A stretch of DNA of 44,304 bases from Prosthecobacter debontii (GCA_945869695.1 CAMBPV010000014.1:1-44304), one strand, 5' to 3'. Positions 1 to 8,558 are shown, counted from the first letter of the stretch. The notes: generated by a model from the sequence alone, not told the origin. Translations and numbers: made by a program.

Positions 1-1
1 G

Positions 2-268
2 AAGGGCGATGGATCTTGGGGTGGAGATGAAACCGCGCCCTCATCCATCGAAGAGACGGCAGTGGCCCTGACGGCTCTTTGCCGCACGGGTGGCTCGTTG
101 GCCGCGCGTGAAAAAGCGGCGTCTTGGTTGATCTCAGCCACTCGGGAAGGTACCCATTTTCCACCCTCACCCATCGGGCTGTATTTTGCTCGCCTTTGGT
201 ATCACGAGCAGCTTTACCCCGTCGTCTGGACGCTGCAGGCGCTCAGGTCCATGTCGGGAGGCCAATAA
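2..268 (+). CDS. C-terminal fragment of squalene-hopene cyclase/prenyltransferase-like protein
   Basis: The frame is open from the left edge, so the gene starts outside the window and only about 88 C-terminal residues are seen. Near the beginning is a GDGSWGGDE stretch followed by SSIEETAVAL. This resembles the QW repeats of the squalene-hopene cyclase/prenyltransferase alpha-alpha barrel family. The end, LYFARLWYHEQLYPVVWTL, resembles the last helices of such cyclases. Family members cyclise squalene or related polyprenyls at the membrane, but the catalytic DXDD region would lie upstream and is not visible. A GTG at 62 could be mistaken for a start, but the QW-like motif lies before it. The family call is fairly good; the exact substrate is unknown. 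Confidence 0.6.
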   Translation, partial: KGDGSWGGDETAPSSIEETAVALTALCRTGGSLAAREKAASWLISATREGTHFPPSPIGLYFARLWYHEQLYPVVWTLQALRSMSGGQ

Positions 269-384
269 TGGGGGCCTGAGCTGCGAAGACCGCGTCCAAT
301 CTAGATTCTTTTGATTTAGATATATTGGATATTGAGAAATATTGTATTTCCGGCTAAGTTTACTGTTATCTTCACAGTCCTCCC
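269..384 (+). promoter_or_regulatory. AT-rich intergenic region upstream of ftsK
   Basis: This 116-bp gap is much richer in A and T (about 301-372) than its surroundings. It holds three copies of ATATTG, starting at 322, 329 and 339. A loose sigma-70-like pair, TTGAGA at 332 and TAAGTT at 355, has a 17-bp spacer but a poor -10 match. A promoter for ftsK is probable by position; the exact elements are a guess. No Shine-Dalgarno sequence precedes the ATG at 385. Confidence 0.3.
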
Positions 385-2961
385 ATGAACCGAACCCGTC
401 CCCAGCGCTCACGCTCGACCCAAGAGACCGATACGGCTTGGGATGATGTCATTGGTATCCTGATGCTCGGGGTAGCTGTGCTCTACTTTTTGGCACTGTT
501 CTCCTACGACCCCCGGGACCTTCCATCCTGGTGCCACTTGAGCCCATCGGATCATCCGAATGCCGTCACGCAGAACTTTGTGGGCCGCATGGGAGCACTG
601 GCGGCGGGTTACTCCTTCTTTTTGTTGGGCACGACAGCGTATTTGGTTCCCTTCAGTTTGACTTGGTTTGGTGTCTGTAAGGTGGTTTCAAAGCTACACA
701 TCAGCGGCCGCTCATGGTTGGGTCTGGTTCTCGTGATCCTCAGTGCGGCTGCCATTCTCGATGTCCAGGGCTGGCTGAACCTGCGGGAAGATGTCACGCC
801 CCTCGGCGGTGGCGGGGGTGTGGGCTACCTTTTGGGAGGCGTAATTTTTGACAATCTCCTGGGCAAAATTGGTTCCACTTTTGTGCTCGGGCTGGCTTAC
901 AGCATCGGATTGGTTTTTGTAACGGGCGTGCATCCTCTCGAAGTGCTAGCCACCGCGAAGAGTGAATTCGGTCGTCTGATGGACACATGGAGGATGCGTC
1001 GGGCCTACGCTGGCGTCCCAGCCTCGATGACCTCTGCCATCGCCGAGCCGACACCCGCCACGCGGAAGAAGCGCGGGAACAGCGCGGCCAAAATGATGAC
1101 GGAGATCAGCGCGGATGGAGTGTCTTCAGGACTTCTCACCAGTCCTGAATTGGCGCTTCAGTTTGACCCGCCGCCCGCCCCCAAAATCATTGACGCCTCG
1201 GCTCCCAAGATTCCTGTCGCAGGAGAAAAACCACCGCTCTCGGAGGTTTGGGAAAAGAAGCGTGCTCAGAAGTTGGAGCAATCCGCCACCGCGCCCTTTG
1301 GAAGTCTCACCGAGCGCTACAAGGAATACAAACTCCCGAGCCTTGAGATCCTTCAATGGCCAAAAGGTGAGGCGCACAAGCCCGCTGACACTCATATTCT
1401 CCTCGAAACTCAGAGCACCATCGTCCGCACTCTGGCCAGCTTTGGCATTGCCGTGACTCCGGGTGATATCACCCGCGGCCCAGCCATCACCCGCTTTGAA
1501 GTGCGTCCGAGCGATGGTCTCCGCGTGAGCCGCATCGCCGGTCTCGAAGCCGACCTCGCCCGCGCCACCAAGGCCGAGCGCATCAACATCCTCGCGCCCA
1601 TTCCGGGCAAGGACACCGTGGGCATTGAGTTAGCCAACTCGGAGAAAGTCATCGTCCCTGTTCGTGAACTGCTCGAAGATGAGGCCTTCCAAAATGGTAA
1701 GGCCAAACTGCCTCTCGCTCTCGGTAAAGACGTGTATGGCAAGACCATCATCGGTGACCTCGCCGCCATGCCCCATTTGCTCGTCGCAGGCTCCACGGGT
1801 TCTGGAAAGAGCGTTTGCATCAATAGCATCATCACCAGTTTGCTCTGCCGTTTTGCGCCGGATGAGCTCCGTTTCATTCTCATCGATCCCAAGGTCGTGG
1901 AAATGCAGACCTACGCCAAGCTTCCGCATTTGGCATTGCCCGTGGTGACCGATCCCAAAAAGGCGCTGATGGCCCTCCGCTGGGTGGTGCGCGAGATGGA
2001 GACCCGCTACCAAGTCTTCGCGCAGGAAGGCTGCCGTAACTTTGAAGTCTTCAACAATCGCAATCGCAAAAAAGGACCGAATGGTGAGATCATTCCTACG
2101 GTGCTGAAGCAGGCACCTTCCGGCGAAACACCTCCTTGGGAAGAACCGCCTCCAAGGAAAAAAGCGCCGAAGGAAATCACGCCGGACATGATCGCCGACA
2201 TGGACGACAACGAGCTCTTCGGTGTGGACATGACCACCATGGGTGGAGAGTGGGCCAGCGATGCCGCACCACCGCCACCCCCTCCCCAGCAGATCGTGAT
2301 TCCTGACACGATGCCTTACATTGTGGTGATCATCGATGAGTTGGCAGACCTCATGCAGACCGCACCTGCGGATATCGAGGTTGCCATTGCTCGCATCACT
2401 CAGATGGCGCGTGCAGCGGGCATCCACCTCATCGTCGCCACGCAGACTCCGCGCGCAGATGTGATCACCGGCGTTATCAAAGCCAACGTCCCTTCACGCA
2501 TCGCCTTCCAGGTGGCATCCGCGCTTGATAGCCGAGTCATCCTCGACCGCAAAGGAGCCGAAAATCTCGTCGGGAAAGGTGACATGCTCTACGTTCCGCC
2601 CGGTGGCTCACAGCCCATTCGCTCTCAGGGCGCTCTTGTCACCGATGATGAGATCCACGACCTTGTCGCCCATTGTGAAGGCCAGGGTCAGCCCGTCTTT
2701 GAAACCGGGCCTGCCGCAAACGACGGCAGCATGGGTGGTGAAGATGAAGAAGGCGGCGTTTCCTCAGAAGAAGAAGAGGTTCTCGAAAAATGCCTCGAAG
2801 TCGTTCGACAGGAAAAGAAAGCGTCCACCTCCCTCTTCCAACGTCGGCTCCGACTCGGTTACGGCCGCGCTGCTCGCATGATGGACATCCTCGAAGACCG
2901 CGGCATCATTGGCCCTGGTGAAGGAGCCAAGCCGAGGGAGATCCTGGTGGAGTTGGGGTAG
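385..2961 (+). CDS. ftsK: DNA translocase FtsK/SpoIIIE
   Basis: FtsK is a septum-anchored, ATP-driven DNA pump that clears chromosome ends at division and activates XerCD at dif. The 858-residue protein starts with several membrane segments (about residues 25-190). A proline/alanine-rich linker follows, then the alpha/beta RecA-like motor and a C-terminal winged-helix gamma domain (about 795-858, including FQRRLRLGYGRAARMMDILE). The Walker A motif GSTGSGKS is at residues 469-476 and the Walker B motif VVIIDE ends at 652. Unusually, the stretch before Walker B carries roughly 80 charged and proline-rich residues (about 562-641), where E. coli FtsK has only a short loop. The start is the ATG at 385, just before the first membrane segment. 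Confidence 0.96.
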   Translation: MNRTRPQRSRSTQETDTAWDDVIGILMLGVAVLYFLALFSYDPRDLPSWCHLSPSDHPNAVTQNFVGRMGALAAGYSFFLLGTTAYLVPFSLTWFGVCKVVSKLHISGRSWLGLVLVILSAAAILDVQGWLNLREDVTPLGGGGGVGYLLGGVIFDNLLGKIGSTFVLGLAYSIGLVFVTGVHPLEVLATAKSEFGRLMDTWRMRRAYAGVPASMTSAIAEPTPATRKKRGNSAAKMMTEISADGVSSGLLTSPELALQFDPPPAPKIIDASAPKIPVAGEKPPLSEVWEKKRAQKLEQSATAPFGSLTERYKEYKLPSLEILQWPKGEAHKPADTHILLETQSTIVRTLASFGIAVTPGDITRGPAITRFEVRPSDGLRVSRIAGLEADLARATKAERINILAPIPGKDTVGIELANSEKVIVPVRELLEDEAFQNGKAKLPLALGKDVYGKTIIGDLAAMPHLLVAGSTGSGKSVCINSIITSLLCRFAPDELRFILIDPKVVEMQTYAKLPHLALPVVTDPKKALMALRWVVREMETRYQVFAQEGCRNFEVFNNRNRKKGPNGEIIPTVLKQAPSGETPPWEEPPPRKKAPKEITPDMIADMDDNELFGVDMTTMGGEWASDAAPPPPPPQQIVIPDTMPYIVVIIDELADLMQTAPADIEVAIARITQMARAAGIHLIVATQTPRADVITGVIKANVPSRIAFQVASALDSRVILDRKGAENLVGKGDMLYVPPGGSQPIRSQGALVTDDEIHDLVAHCEGQGQPVFETGPAANDGSMGGEDEEGGVSSEEEEVLEKCLEVVRQEKKASTSLFQRRLRLGYGRAARMMDILEDRGIIGPGEGAKPREILVELG

Positions 2962-3080
2962 TGCTTTGGAGTCGGCAGGTCAGACCAATCGGCTTTGCCA
3001 TCTACCGCCACCCCAAAAGACAGGAACGCGCAGATGAACCGGATCCAGAACTCCCATCGGTCTCGTGGTGGGTCGCTCAT
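2859..3080 (-). pseudogene. possible truncated small membrane-protein gene
   Basis: Between the convergent ends of ftsK and the next gene, a minus-strand frame opens with MSDPPRDRWEFWIRFICAF. That looks like the beginning of a small single-domain membrane protein: a short charged start, WEFW, then a hydrophobic stretch. After about 25 residues the hydrophobic character stops, and the frame runs on antisense to the ftsK coding end until a stop at 2859. The gene that would precede it on the same strand ends 24 bp away. I read it as a decayed or chance frame; real expression is doubtful. Confidence 0.22.
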
Positions 3081-3104
3081 CTCTGGATGGATGCGCTGGC
3101 CAGC

Positions 3105-3590
3105 TTACTTTAGAAAACCTGCCAGCGCTTCAGTCGCGGGAGACCAGAATCGGATCGAAGTGATCTTGCCGCCGGTGAGCGAGAGAACGGTGACCTTGCC
3201 TGCTTGAACGGGAAACTTGGAGATCAGATCAGCGTCATCGCCTAGGATGATTTGATGGCTGTATTTTCTCATTTTGGGAAACGCAAACAATCGGCCTATG
3301 CTCGGCATCCCAACGATGTTGGCAACGTAGACCACCTTGCTCTCGGCAAGCTTCGCGGATCCTGTTTCATGGAGGACCGAATTGGCGCTTTTTCCAGCCT
3401 CCATGTCATGGCTGATGAGCAGAAAACGGGTGCCCATCGGATCAAAGGTGAATGCCTTTTCATGCTGATCAGTTGCCTTGAAGGGTGCAACGGTTTGACC
3501 CGCTTCGTAGGTTCCCGCTAAAGCAGGTGGGGAGCCGAAGAGCCCGGTGACAAGAATAAATAGGGAGATTATCAATGTGCAGGATTTCAT
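3105..3590 (-). CDS. secreted thioredoxin-fold-like protein (YtfJ-like), function unknown
   Basis: Starting at the ATG at 3590, the product is about 161 residues with a clean signal peptide (MKSCTLIISLFILVTGLFG, then PPALA). The frame is open further upstream to 3707, but those residues look unlike a protein start. The mature part has a short thioredoxin-fold-like plan: FKATDQHEKAFTFDP, a strand FLLISHD, then VVYVANIVGMPSIGRLFAFP and a final GKVTVLSL strand. There is no CXXC redox pair. Similar small periplasmic proteins in pseudomonads are often mislabelled as FAD/FMN dehydrogenases, and YtfJ is a relative in style. The role is unknown; an envelope location is likely. Confidence 0.6.
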   Translation of the reverse strand: MKSCTLIISLFILVTGLFGSPPALAGTYEAGQTVAPFKATDQHEKAFTFDPMGTRFLLISHDMEAGKSANSVLHETGSAKLAESKVVYVANIVGMPSIGRLFAFPKMRKYSHQIILGDDADLISKFPVQAGKVTVLSLTGGKITSIRFWSPATEALAGFLK

Positions 3591-3769
3591 CGCTGTGTGT
3601 GAAGGTGTCACTGATTCTAGAGGAAAACACAAGGCGATTTTCATGAACCAAGCCTGATCCAGAATAACTGCGTCGGAGGCAAAAGAGGGCTCCCAACCAT
3701 TGAGCAATGGTCAATTTTTTTGGCCCGTGATTAACGCCGGGTTCTCTCTAACTCGACGATGCGCACTTG

Positions 3770-3985
3770 CTAAACCGGGCAGTCATTCCAAAACCAAATC
3801 GTCCAACCATTGAAGCTCCTTATCAAAATGGGACGACCAATGCTGTCGTGATGGCTGGTTTCCGCTAGGGCAGGGGCCTCGTCGGCCATTTGCTGAAAAA
3901 TCCTGAAGAGCTTTTCACGTTGTCTGCTGGGCAATCGCATGAAGGAGTCAAGCACTTCATCTTCAACGACGAAACGGTAGCTCAT
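3770..3985 (-). CDS. RelE/ParE-family toxin, truncated by an in-frame TAG
   Basis: The 71-residue product has the RelE/ParE plan: an N-terminal strand (MSYRFVVEDEVLDSF), a basic helix LPSRQREKLFRIFQQ, then GRPILIRSFNGWTIWFW. RelE-type toxins are ribosome-dependent mRNA endonucleases; ParE relatives poison gyrase. The frame stops at a TAG (3770-3772), exactly where the last core strand should follow. Reading through it gives QVRIVELERTRR and then a TAA at 3731-3733, which looks like the missing VRIVxIExRR C-terminus. The gene therefore appears inactivated by a nonsense change. Its ATG overlaps the antitoxin stop (ATGA at 3982-3985), the usual antitoxin-first order. Confidence 0.75.
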   Translation of the reverse strand: MSYRFVVEDEVLDSFMRLPSRQREKLFRIFQQMADEAPALAETSHHDSIGRPILIRSFNGWTIWFWNDCPV

Positions 3986-4200
3986 ACACCCACGGCTTTC
4001 AGAGCCTGATGGACGGCCATGAGCTGTTCTGCCGAGAACTTGCGCCCCCTGTCCATGGTTTTCATTCGGCGTTCTATGCGTGCGCGGCGCGCCTCATCCG
4101 AGGACTCGTCTTTCTTGGCGATGTAATCAGCCAACTCAATGCGCTCAGCGATACTGAGTTGATTTACTTCTTTTTTGAGGGCGCTGATGGACACGACCAT
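3982..4200 (-). CDS. antitoxin of RelE/ParE-type module
   Basis: This is a 72-residue, highly charged, mostly helical protein (SISALKKEVNQLSIAERIEL, then DEARRARIERRMKTMDRGRKF). It lies directly upstream of the RelE/ParE-like toxin and overlaps it by 4 bp. LSIAERIELADYI resembles the N-terminal region of short addiction-module antitoxins, which neutralise the toxin and often bind their own promoter. The identification rests on size, composition and position more than on a strong family motif. The partner toxin appears truncated, so this may be an orphaned antitoxin. Confidence 0.7.
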   Translation of the reverse strand: MVVSISALKKEVNQLSIAERIELADYIAKKDESSDEARRARIERRMKTMDRGRKFSAEQLMAVHQALKAVGV

Positions 4201-4247
4201 AGGTTATCCGTTTTGCTGAAACCGTCAAAGCCGAATGGAGGGCTAGA

Positions 4248-6404
4248 TCACGCCAAAGCTTCGAGCGGGAGGGGTTCGTTTTGGGCGAGGAGGTGGGCGA
4301 AGGGGCTGGACTTGGCGAGGTTGTATTGCTTGATGGCGAGAGACCAGAAAGGCGCGAGGTCGTGCTCGGCAGCGGACCAGAGGCGGTAGTGCAGATCGGT
4401 GACGGTGTCGGTGTCGTGAATCATGCTCTTGAGCTCCCATTTTTTCAGCGCCTGAGGACCCTGCCGAATCAGGCGATCAGCGAGCTCACGCAGGAAATCA
4501 CGGGAGACGTGGATGTTTCGGCGACGGCGGAGAAGACTGACGTGAAGACCGTTCACGTAAGGATCGAGGAAGACCTGCACGAGGCCGAAGTTTTTCTCCA
4601 GGTCTGGATGGGTCAGCGCGCGGTCTTTGATTTCGGCGAGGTTGGATTCGAGTTGCAGAATCTCAGGCGGTTTTTCCAGCTCTTCCGGGATGCGGAAGAG
4701 GCCGAATCGAAAGCCCGACCTGCCACTGGAGACCACCGCCCCAATCACCATCGCTAGAATGAGGGAAACCAGGATGGGGCTGATCCAAAGAAGAAATCCG
4801 GCTGAGACGCGGAAGGCGATGAAGGTCCAAATCAGTCCAATGAGGACGATGGGACCAAAGGTGAAGAACAGCTCGCGCCAGTCCACGCCTCCATCAATCT
4901 TCCGCCGTTGAGCGATCCAGCGGACCCCTTTTCCGAGGATGGTGTAGATGACGAACTGGGCATGAAAGATCATGAGCACAGGTGCCATGAGGGTAAAAAT
5001 AATCGTGTCACCCGCGCAGCTCATGAGTGTGAGCATGCGGAGCTTCAAGGGCTTGAAGAGTCTCCCGGTAAAGAGCTCGTCCAGTAGCATGACGATTTTG
5101 GGCAGGAAGATGAGTGTGATCGTCAGGCCCAGGAGGAGCTGCTCCGCCAGCGCCACTTTGTCATCCGCCTGTTCGACCGGCGTGGCTGCGAGGAAGGTGG
5201 CGAGAAGGAGAAAAAGGAACCACAGCACAGAACTGGCGTAGCTGAGGATGCCGTGGAAGAAATTCAACCGACTCATCGGATGCCAGCCTTTGGCAAAGAG
5301 GAGCCAGAAGTGCTGCATGTTACCCTGACACCAGCGGCGGTCTCGCTTGAGCATGTCAACGAGCGTGGGTGGCCCTTCCTCATAGCTTCCGCGTGATGTG
5401 CGAAGCAGACGCACCGCGTATCCTGCTTTTCGCATCAGAGCGGCTTCCACGAAGTCGTGACTTAAAATGTGACCGCCAAAAGGTTCTTTGCCGGGCAGGG
5501 GAGGGAGGGCGCAGCTTTCAATGAAAGGTGCCAGTCGGATGATGGCATTGTGACCCCAGTAATTCGCTTCACCGCCTTGCCAATAATCCAGCCCAGCCAT
5601 GAAGGCGGGACCGTAGAGCGCCTGGGCAAATTGCATCACGCGGCCCAACATGGTCTCGGACCCGATTTGTTTGGGGAAGGTCTGGAGAATGCCGATGCCG
5701 GCGTTCTTTTCCATGATGCGCACCATAGCGGTGATCAGTGCGCCGGACATGACGCTGTCCGCATCCAGCACGACGGTGTAGCGGTAGCGCTTGCCCCAGC
5801 GGCGACAGAAGTCACTCACGTTTCCGCTTTTGCGGTTGATGGGCTTCCGGCGTTTCCGGTAAAAGATTTTCCCGAAGCCTTCGAGCTGCCTGCATAGCTC
5901 CAACCAGGCCACTTCTTCCTCGATCCATTTGTTCGTGTCGTCCGAGTCACTCAGGATGAAAAAGTCAAAGCTCTCGAGCTGTCCTGTTTCCTTGAGCGAG
6001 AGGTAAATGGCACGCAGTCCCTCATAAACACGAGTGACGTCCTCGTTGTAGATCGGAACAATCACGGCGGTGCTCACATCGATCGGGCGCTTGTGGTCGT
6101 CCGCGCTCAGCGTGTTCCAAAGATCAAGAGGATCGGGGTAAGGCCGATTCAATAACCACACGCCGATGAGGGCCGTCCAAAAACCATTGTTCAGCTGGTA
6201 GTAGAGCGGAATGAAAACAATCAGCAGGGCGATCTCGCACCACCGCAGCCCATGCTCAGCCAGGAAAATGTAGAGAAGCCAGGTGCCCAGGAAAGTGCCC
6301 AGTCCGACGAGTGAAAAAAACGTGGCGCGCCGTGCTCGCGTGTAACCTTTGGGTGGCAGTCCCTGAGGGGGCGGTGGAGTGCCCATGCTGGGTTCTTTGC
6401 TCAT
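4248..6404 (-). CDS. opgH: glucans biosynthesis glucosyltransferase OpgH (MdoH)
   Basis: OpgH is the inner-membrane glycosyltransferase (GT2) that makes the beta-1,2-linked backbone of osmoregulated periplasmic glucans from UDP-glucose and passes it across the membrane. The 718-residue protein has two N-terminal membrane segments, then the GT-A domain opening with VSTAVIVPIYNED (about residues 110-122). The metal-binding DAD is at 214-216 (VVLDADSVMSG) and the acceptor-site motif is RRWCQGNMQHF. Several further membrane helices and a hydrophilic tail follow. It is shorter than E. coli OpgH (about 847 residues), mainly because the long N-terminal cytoplasmic extension is missing. Its ATG overlaps the stop of the upstream gene (ATGA), so translation is probably coupled. 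Confidence 0.96.
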   Translation of the reverse strand: MSKEPSMGTPPPPQGLPPKGYTRARRATFFSLVGLGTFLGTWLLYIFLAEHGLRWCEIALLIVFIPLYYQLNNGFWTALIGVWLLNRPYPDPLDLWNTLSADDHKRPIDVSTAVIVPIYNEDVTRVYEGLRAIYLSLKETGQLESFDFFILSDSDDTNKWIEEEVAWLELCRQLEGFGKIFYRKRRKPINRKSGNVSDFCRRWGKRYRYTVVLDADSVMSGALITAMVRIMEKNAGIGILQTFPKQIGSETMLGRVMQFAQALYGPAFMAGLDYWQGGEANYWGHNAIIRLAPFIESCALPPLPGKEPFGGHILSHDFVEAALMRKAGYAVRLLRTSRGSYEEGPPTLVDMLKRDRRWCQGNMQHFWLLFAKGWHPMSRLNFFHGILSYASSVLWFLFLLLATFLAATPVEQADDKVALAEQLLLGLTITLIFLPKIVMLLDELFTGRLFKPLKLRMLTLMSCAGDTIIFTLMAPVLMIFHAQFVIYTILGKGVRWIAQRRKIDGGVDWRELFFTFGPIVLIGLIWTFIAFRVSAGFLLWISPILVSLILAMVIGAVVSSGRSGFRFGLFRIPEELEKPPEILQLESNLAEIKDRALTHPDLEKNFGLVQVFLDPYVNGLHVSLLRRRRNIHVSRDFLRELADRLIRQGPQALKKWELKSMIHDTDTVTDLHYRLWSAAEHDLAPFWSLAIKQYNLAKSSPFAHLLAQNEPLPLEALA

Positions 6405-6979
6405 CGGAGAAGCCAGTAGAAATACGAGAGCACGCCGCTCACAAACAAAATGAGCGCTGCGTATCGAAATAGGGGGCTGCGTTCAAAAGTATCAAAAGTG
6501 CCCTCAGCCACTTCCGTGATTCTGCCGAGATCAATGTCACGCGGCGTCATCTTGGACACCTGCATGCTGGGGCCCGAGGTGCGCACGGCTGAGCGCATGG
6601 CAGAGGTCATGTCAGGCGGCAGATTGCCACGGTCGAGGAAAAATTGAGGCCAGCGGTTCGGCCCATCACAAAGGTGAAAACCCAGTCTGCCAGATGCAGC
6701 AATCTGGGAGTCCGTGAGATTTAAGTCGCTGTAGATCTCACCCAGCCACTCATGCAGTTTCAGCTTGGCCTGCTCGATGGCGTGCGCCGTGGGTGTTTTC
6801 GAGGCATCCTTGGAGTGAGCCTCTGCGGCGCGGCGCAGGGTCTCGAGGATCAACTGGGTGCGGCGGAGACGATTGTGCAGCCGATACGAGCGGAAGTAAT
6901 CCGCCAGACGCGCATACGCCTCATTCCATTCTTCTTCGGTGCCCGTTCCTGGGGCAAATTGGATATTTACCGCCTCCAT
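6401..6979 (-). CDS. unknown protein with C-terminal membrane anchor, between opgG and opgH
   Basis: I do not recognise a family for this 192-residue protein. The first 165 or so residues are soluble and mostly helical (EEEWNEAYARLADYFRSYRL; AHAIEQAKLKLHEWLGEIYS). One hydrophobic segment ends the chain (SPLFRYAALILFVSGVLSYF, then YWLLR), so it looks tail-anchored with its bulk in the cytoplasm. It overlaps opgG by 13 bp and opgH by 4 bp, so the three are surely co-transcribed. OpgH here lacks the cytoplasmic N-terminal extension of E. coli OpgH; this protein could supply a comparable regulatory or docking part in trans. That is an inference from size and position only. Confidence 0.8.
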   Translation of the reverse strand: MEAVNIQFAPGTGTEEEWNEAYARLADYFRSYRLHNRLRRTQLILETLRRAAEAHSKDASKTPTAHAIEQAKLKLHEWLGEIYSDLNLTDSQIAASGRLGFHLCDGPNRWPQFFLDRGNLPPDMTSAMRSAVRTSGPSMQVSKMTPRDIDLGRITEVAEGTFDTFERSPLFRYAALILFVSGVLSYFYWLLR

Positions 6980-8529
6980 TGATACATCCAGCGCTCCGAG
7001 ATCGCCTTGTCACCCTGTTTCAGTTCACAGGTTAGTTCCAGCAGACCGGTCTTCTCTGGAATATCGAGTTTGAAAAACGCGCGCCATCCTTTCGTCTCGG
7101 GGTTCAGCATCACCCGTTTGTCGAGAACCTTGGCTTCACCGCCGTTGATGATCACGTCCACGTCCGGGATCCAGTCCGCAGGTGGCTGCGGGCTGAGTGC
7201 GCCTTTGGCAAAGTCGATCACATAAAGGTGATCATCCGAGTCCATCACGAGACCGCGCCGTGTGGAGATTACCTTGGCCAGTGTGCCCGGCAGGTGTTCT
7301 TCCAACCAGGAGAGCTGATACTCAAAGTCGTAGGGTTCAGCAGGAGTGGCGGGCATCTTTTCGGGTTGAAAGAGGGCCACCACATTGTCCCAAGTCTCTT
7401 CGCCTGTCGGGATCTCCACGAGTGTCACCGCGCCTTTCTCAAAACCCTTGATCGGCTCCACCCAGACAGCGGGCCTGCGATGGTAAACGGCTTCGAGGTC
7501 CTCAAAATTGCGGAAATCGCGGTCGCGCTCAGCCAGACCAAAGCCCTTGAGATTTTCCACCTTCATGATGCTCAGGCGCAGGTCCTTGCTCACGTCCAGA
7601 GGACGCCAGATTGAGGGTCCGTTTTTGACTTCGATCTGCAGGCCATCTGAGTCATGGACCTCGGGCCGGAAATCGAGCGGCTTCGGGTGCGAGTTTTCAC
7701 CAAACCAGAACATGCTGGAGAAGGGAGCCACGCCCAGCATTTTCACGGGCTTGCGCAAGTGAAGCGTGCCTTTGACAAACATCTCGGTCGTTTTTCCCGG
7801 CATCGTCGAAAACTCATAGGCACCGGTGACGCTGGGTCCATTTAACAGGGCCAGCACTTTGAAAAACTTGTCTTTCGGGGTGGGCTGTTGAAACCAGAAG
7901 TGGGTGAAGTCCGGGAACTCTTCCGGTTCACCGCCGATGGTATTGATCGCCACACCGCGTGCCGAGATACCGTAGCCAAGCTCTGTCGTCACGGCGCGGA
8001 AGTAACTGGCACCCAGGAATACCATGAACTCAAACCGCCGCTTCAGCAGTGAGTCGGGGGCGATCACCCGGAAACCTGTGAATCCCTCAGGATACACCAC
8101 GTCTTTCGGAAGTTTTAGGTCACCGTAATTGAAGAGGCCCGGATCAAAAGGGAAGGGTTTCGTTTTGCCGTCCAGCCCCATGTCATGGAACTGCACCGTC
8201 TTTTTGAACATCCAACCCGGATGGAAAAACTCGATCCGGAAAGTATCACCTGCACCTTTGTAGAGCGCCTTATCCTCACGGAAACGGATGCTCCGATGGC
8301 CATCGTATTGCAGCGCATCAAAAAACGGAACCGGTTTAGGCGCAGGCACCTCGTAAGGTTTCAGGGCCATGGCGGCGGCCAGCTTTTGGAGACTGGCGAA
8401 ATCGGTGACGGCATTGGCCGTGATTTCTTGAGACAAAACGCGTCCGACGAGAGTTCCGACGCTCATCGTAACGAGCAGTGAAACTTGAACCCAAAACCGA
8501 CCCACAAACCGAAATGGCGTAAACATCAT
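6967..8529 (-). CDS. opgG: glucan biosynthesis protein OpgG (MdoG)
   Basis: The 520-residue protein belongs to the OpgG/OpgD family of periplasmic proteins needed for osmoregulated periplasmic glucan synthesis. Relatives in this family are now classed with glycoside hydrolases acting on beta-1,2-glucans. After a hydrophobic signal segment (about residues 13-33) comes the typical beta-sandwich start with FASLQKLAAAMALKPYEVP and YDGHRSIRFREDKALY. APFSSMFWFGENSH and DGLQIEVKNGPSIWRPL are characteristic of the family, and a C-terminal Ig-like domain ends in ERWMYQWRR. The length matches E. coli OpgG (511). It is the first gene of an operon with the unknown membrane protein and opgH. Confidence 0.95.
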   Translation of the reverse strand: MMFTPFRFVGRFWVQVSLLVTMSVGTLVGRVLSQEITANAVTDFASLQKLAAAMALKPYEVPAPKPVPFFDALQYDGHRSIRFREDKALYKGAGDTFRIEFFHPGWMFKKTVQFHDMGLDGKTKPFPFDPGLFNYGDLKLPKDVVYPEGFTGFRVIAPDSLLKRRFEFMVFLGASYFRAVTTELGYGISARGVAINTIGGEPEEFPDFTHFWFQQPTPKDKFFKVLALLNGPSVTGAYEFSTMPGKTTEMFVKGTLHLRKPVKMLGVAPFSSMFWFGENSHPKPLDFRPEVHDSDGLQIEVKNGPSIWRPLDVSKDLRLSIMKVENLKGFGLAERDRDFRNFEDLEAVYHRRPAVWVEPIKGFEKGAVTLVEIPTGEETWDNVVALFQPEKMPATPAEPYDFEYQLSWLEEHLPGTLAKVISTRRGLVMDSDDHLYVIDFAKGALSPQPPADWIPDVDVIINGGEAKVLDKRVMLNPETKGWRAFFKLDIPEKTGLLELTCELKQGDKAISERWMYQWRR

Positions 8530-8558
8530 GAAAGCAGAGCTAGAATGCAGTCGGCATG

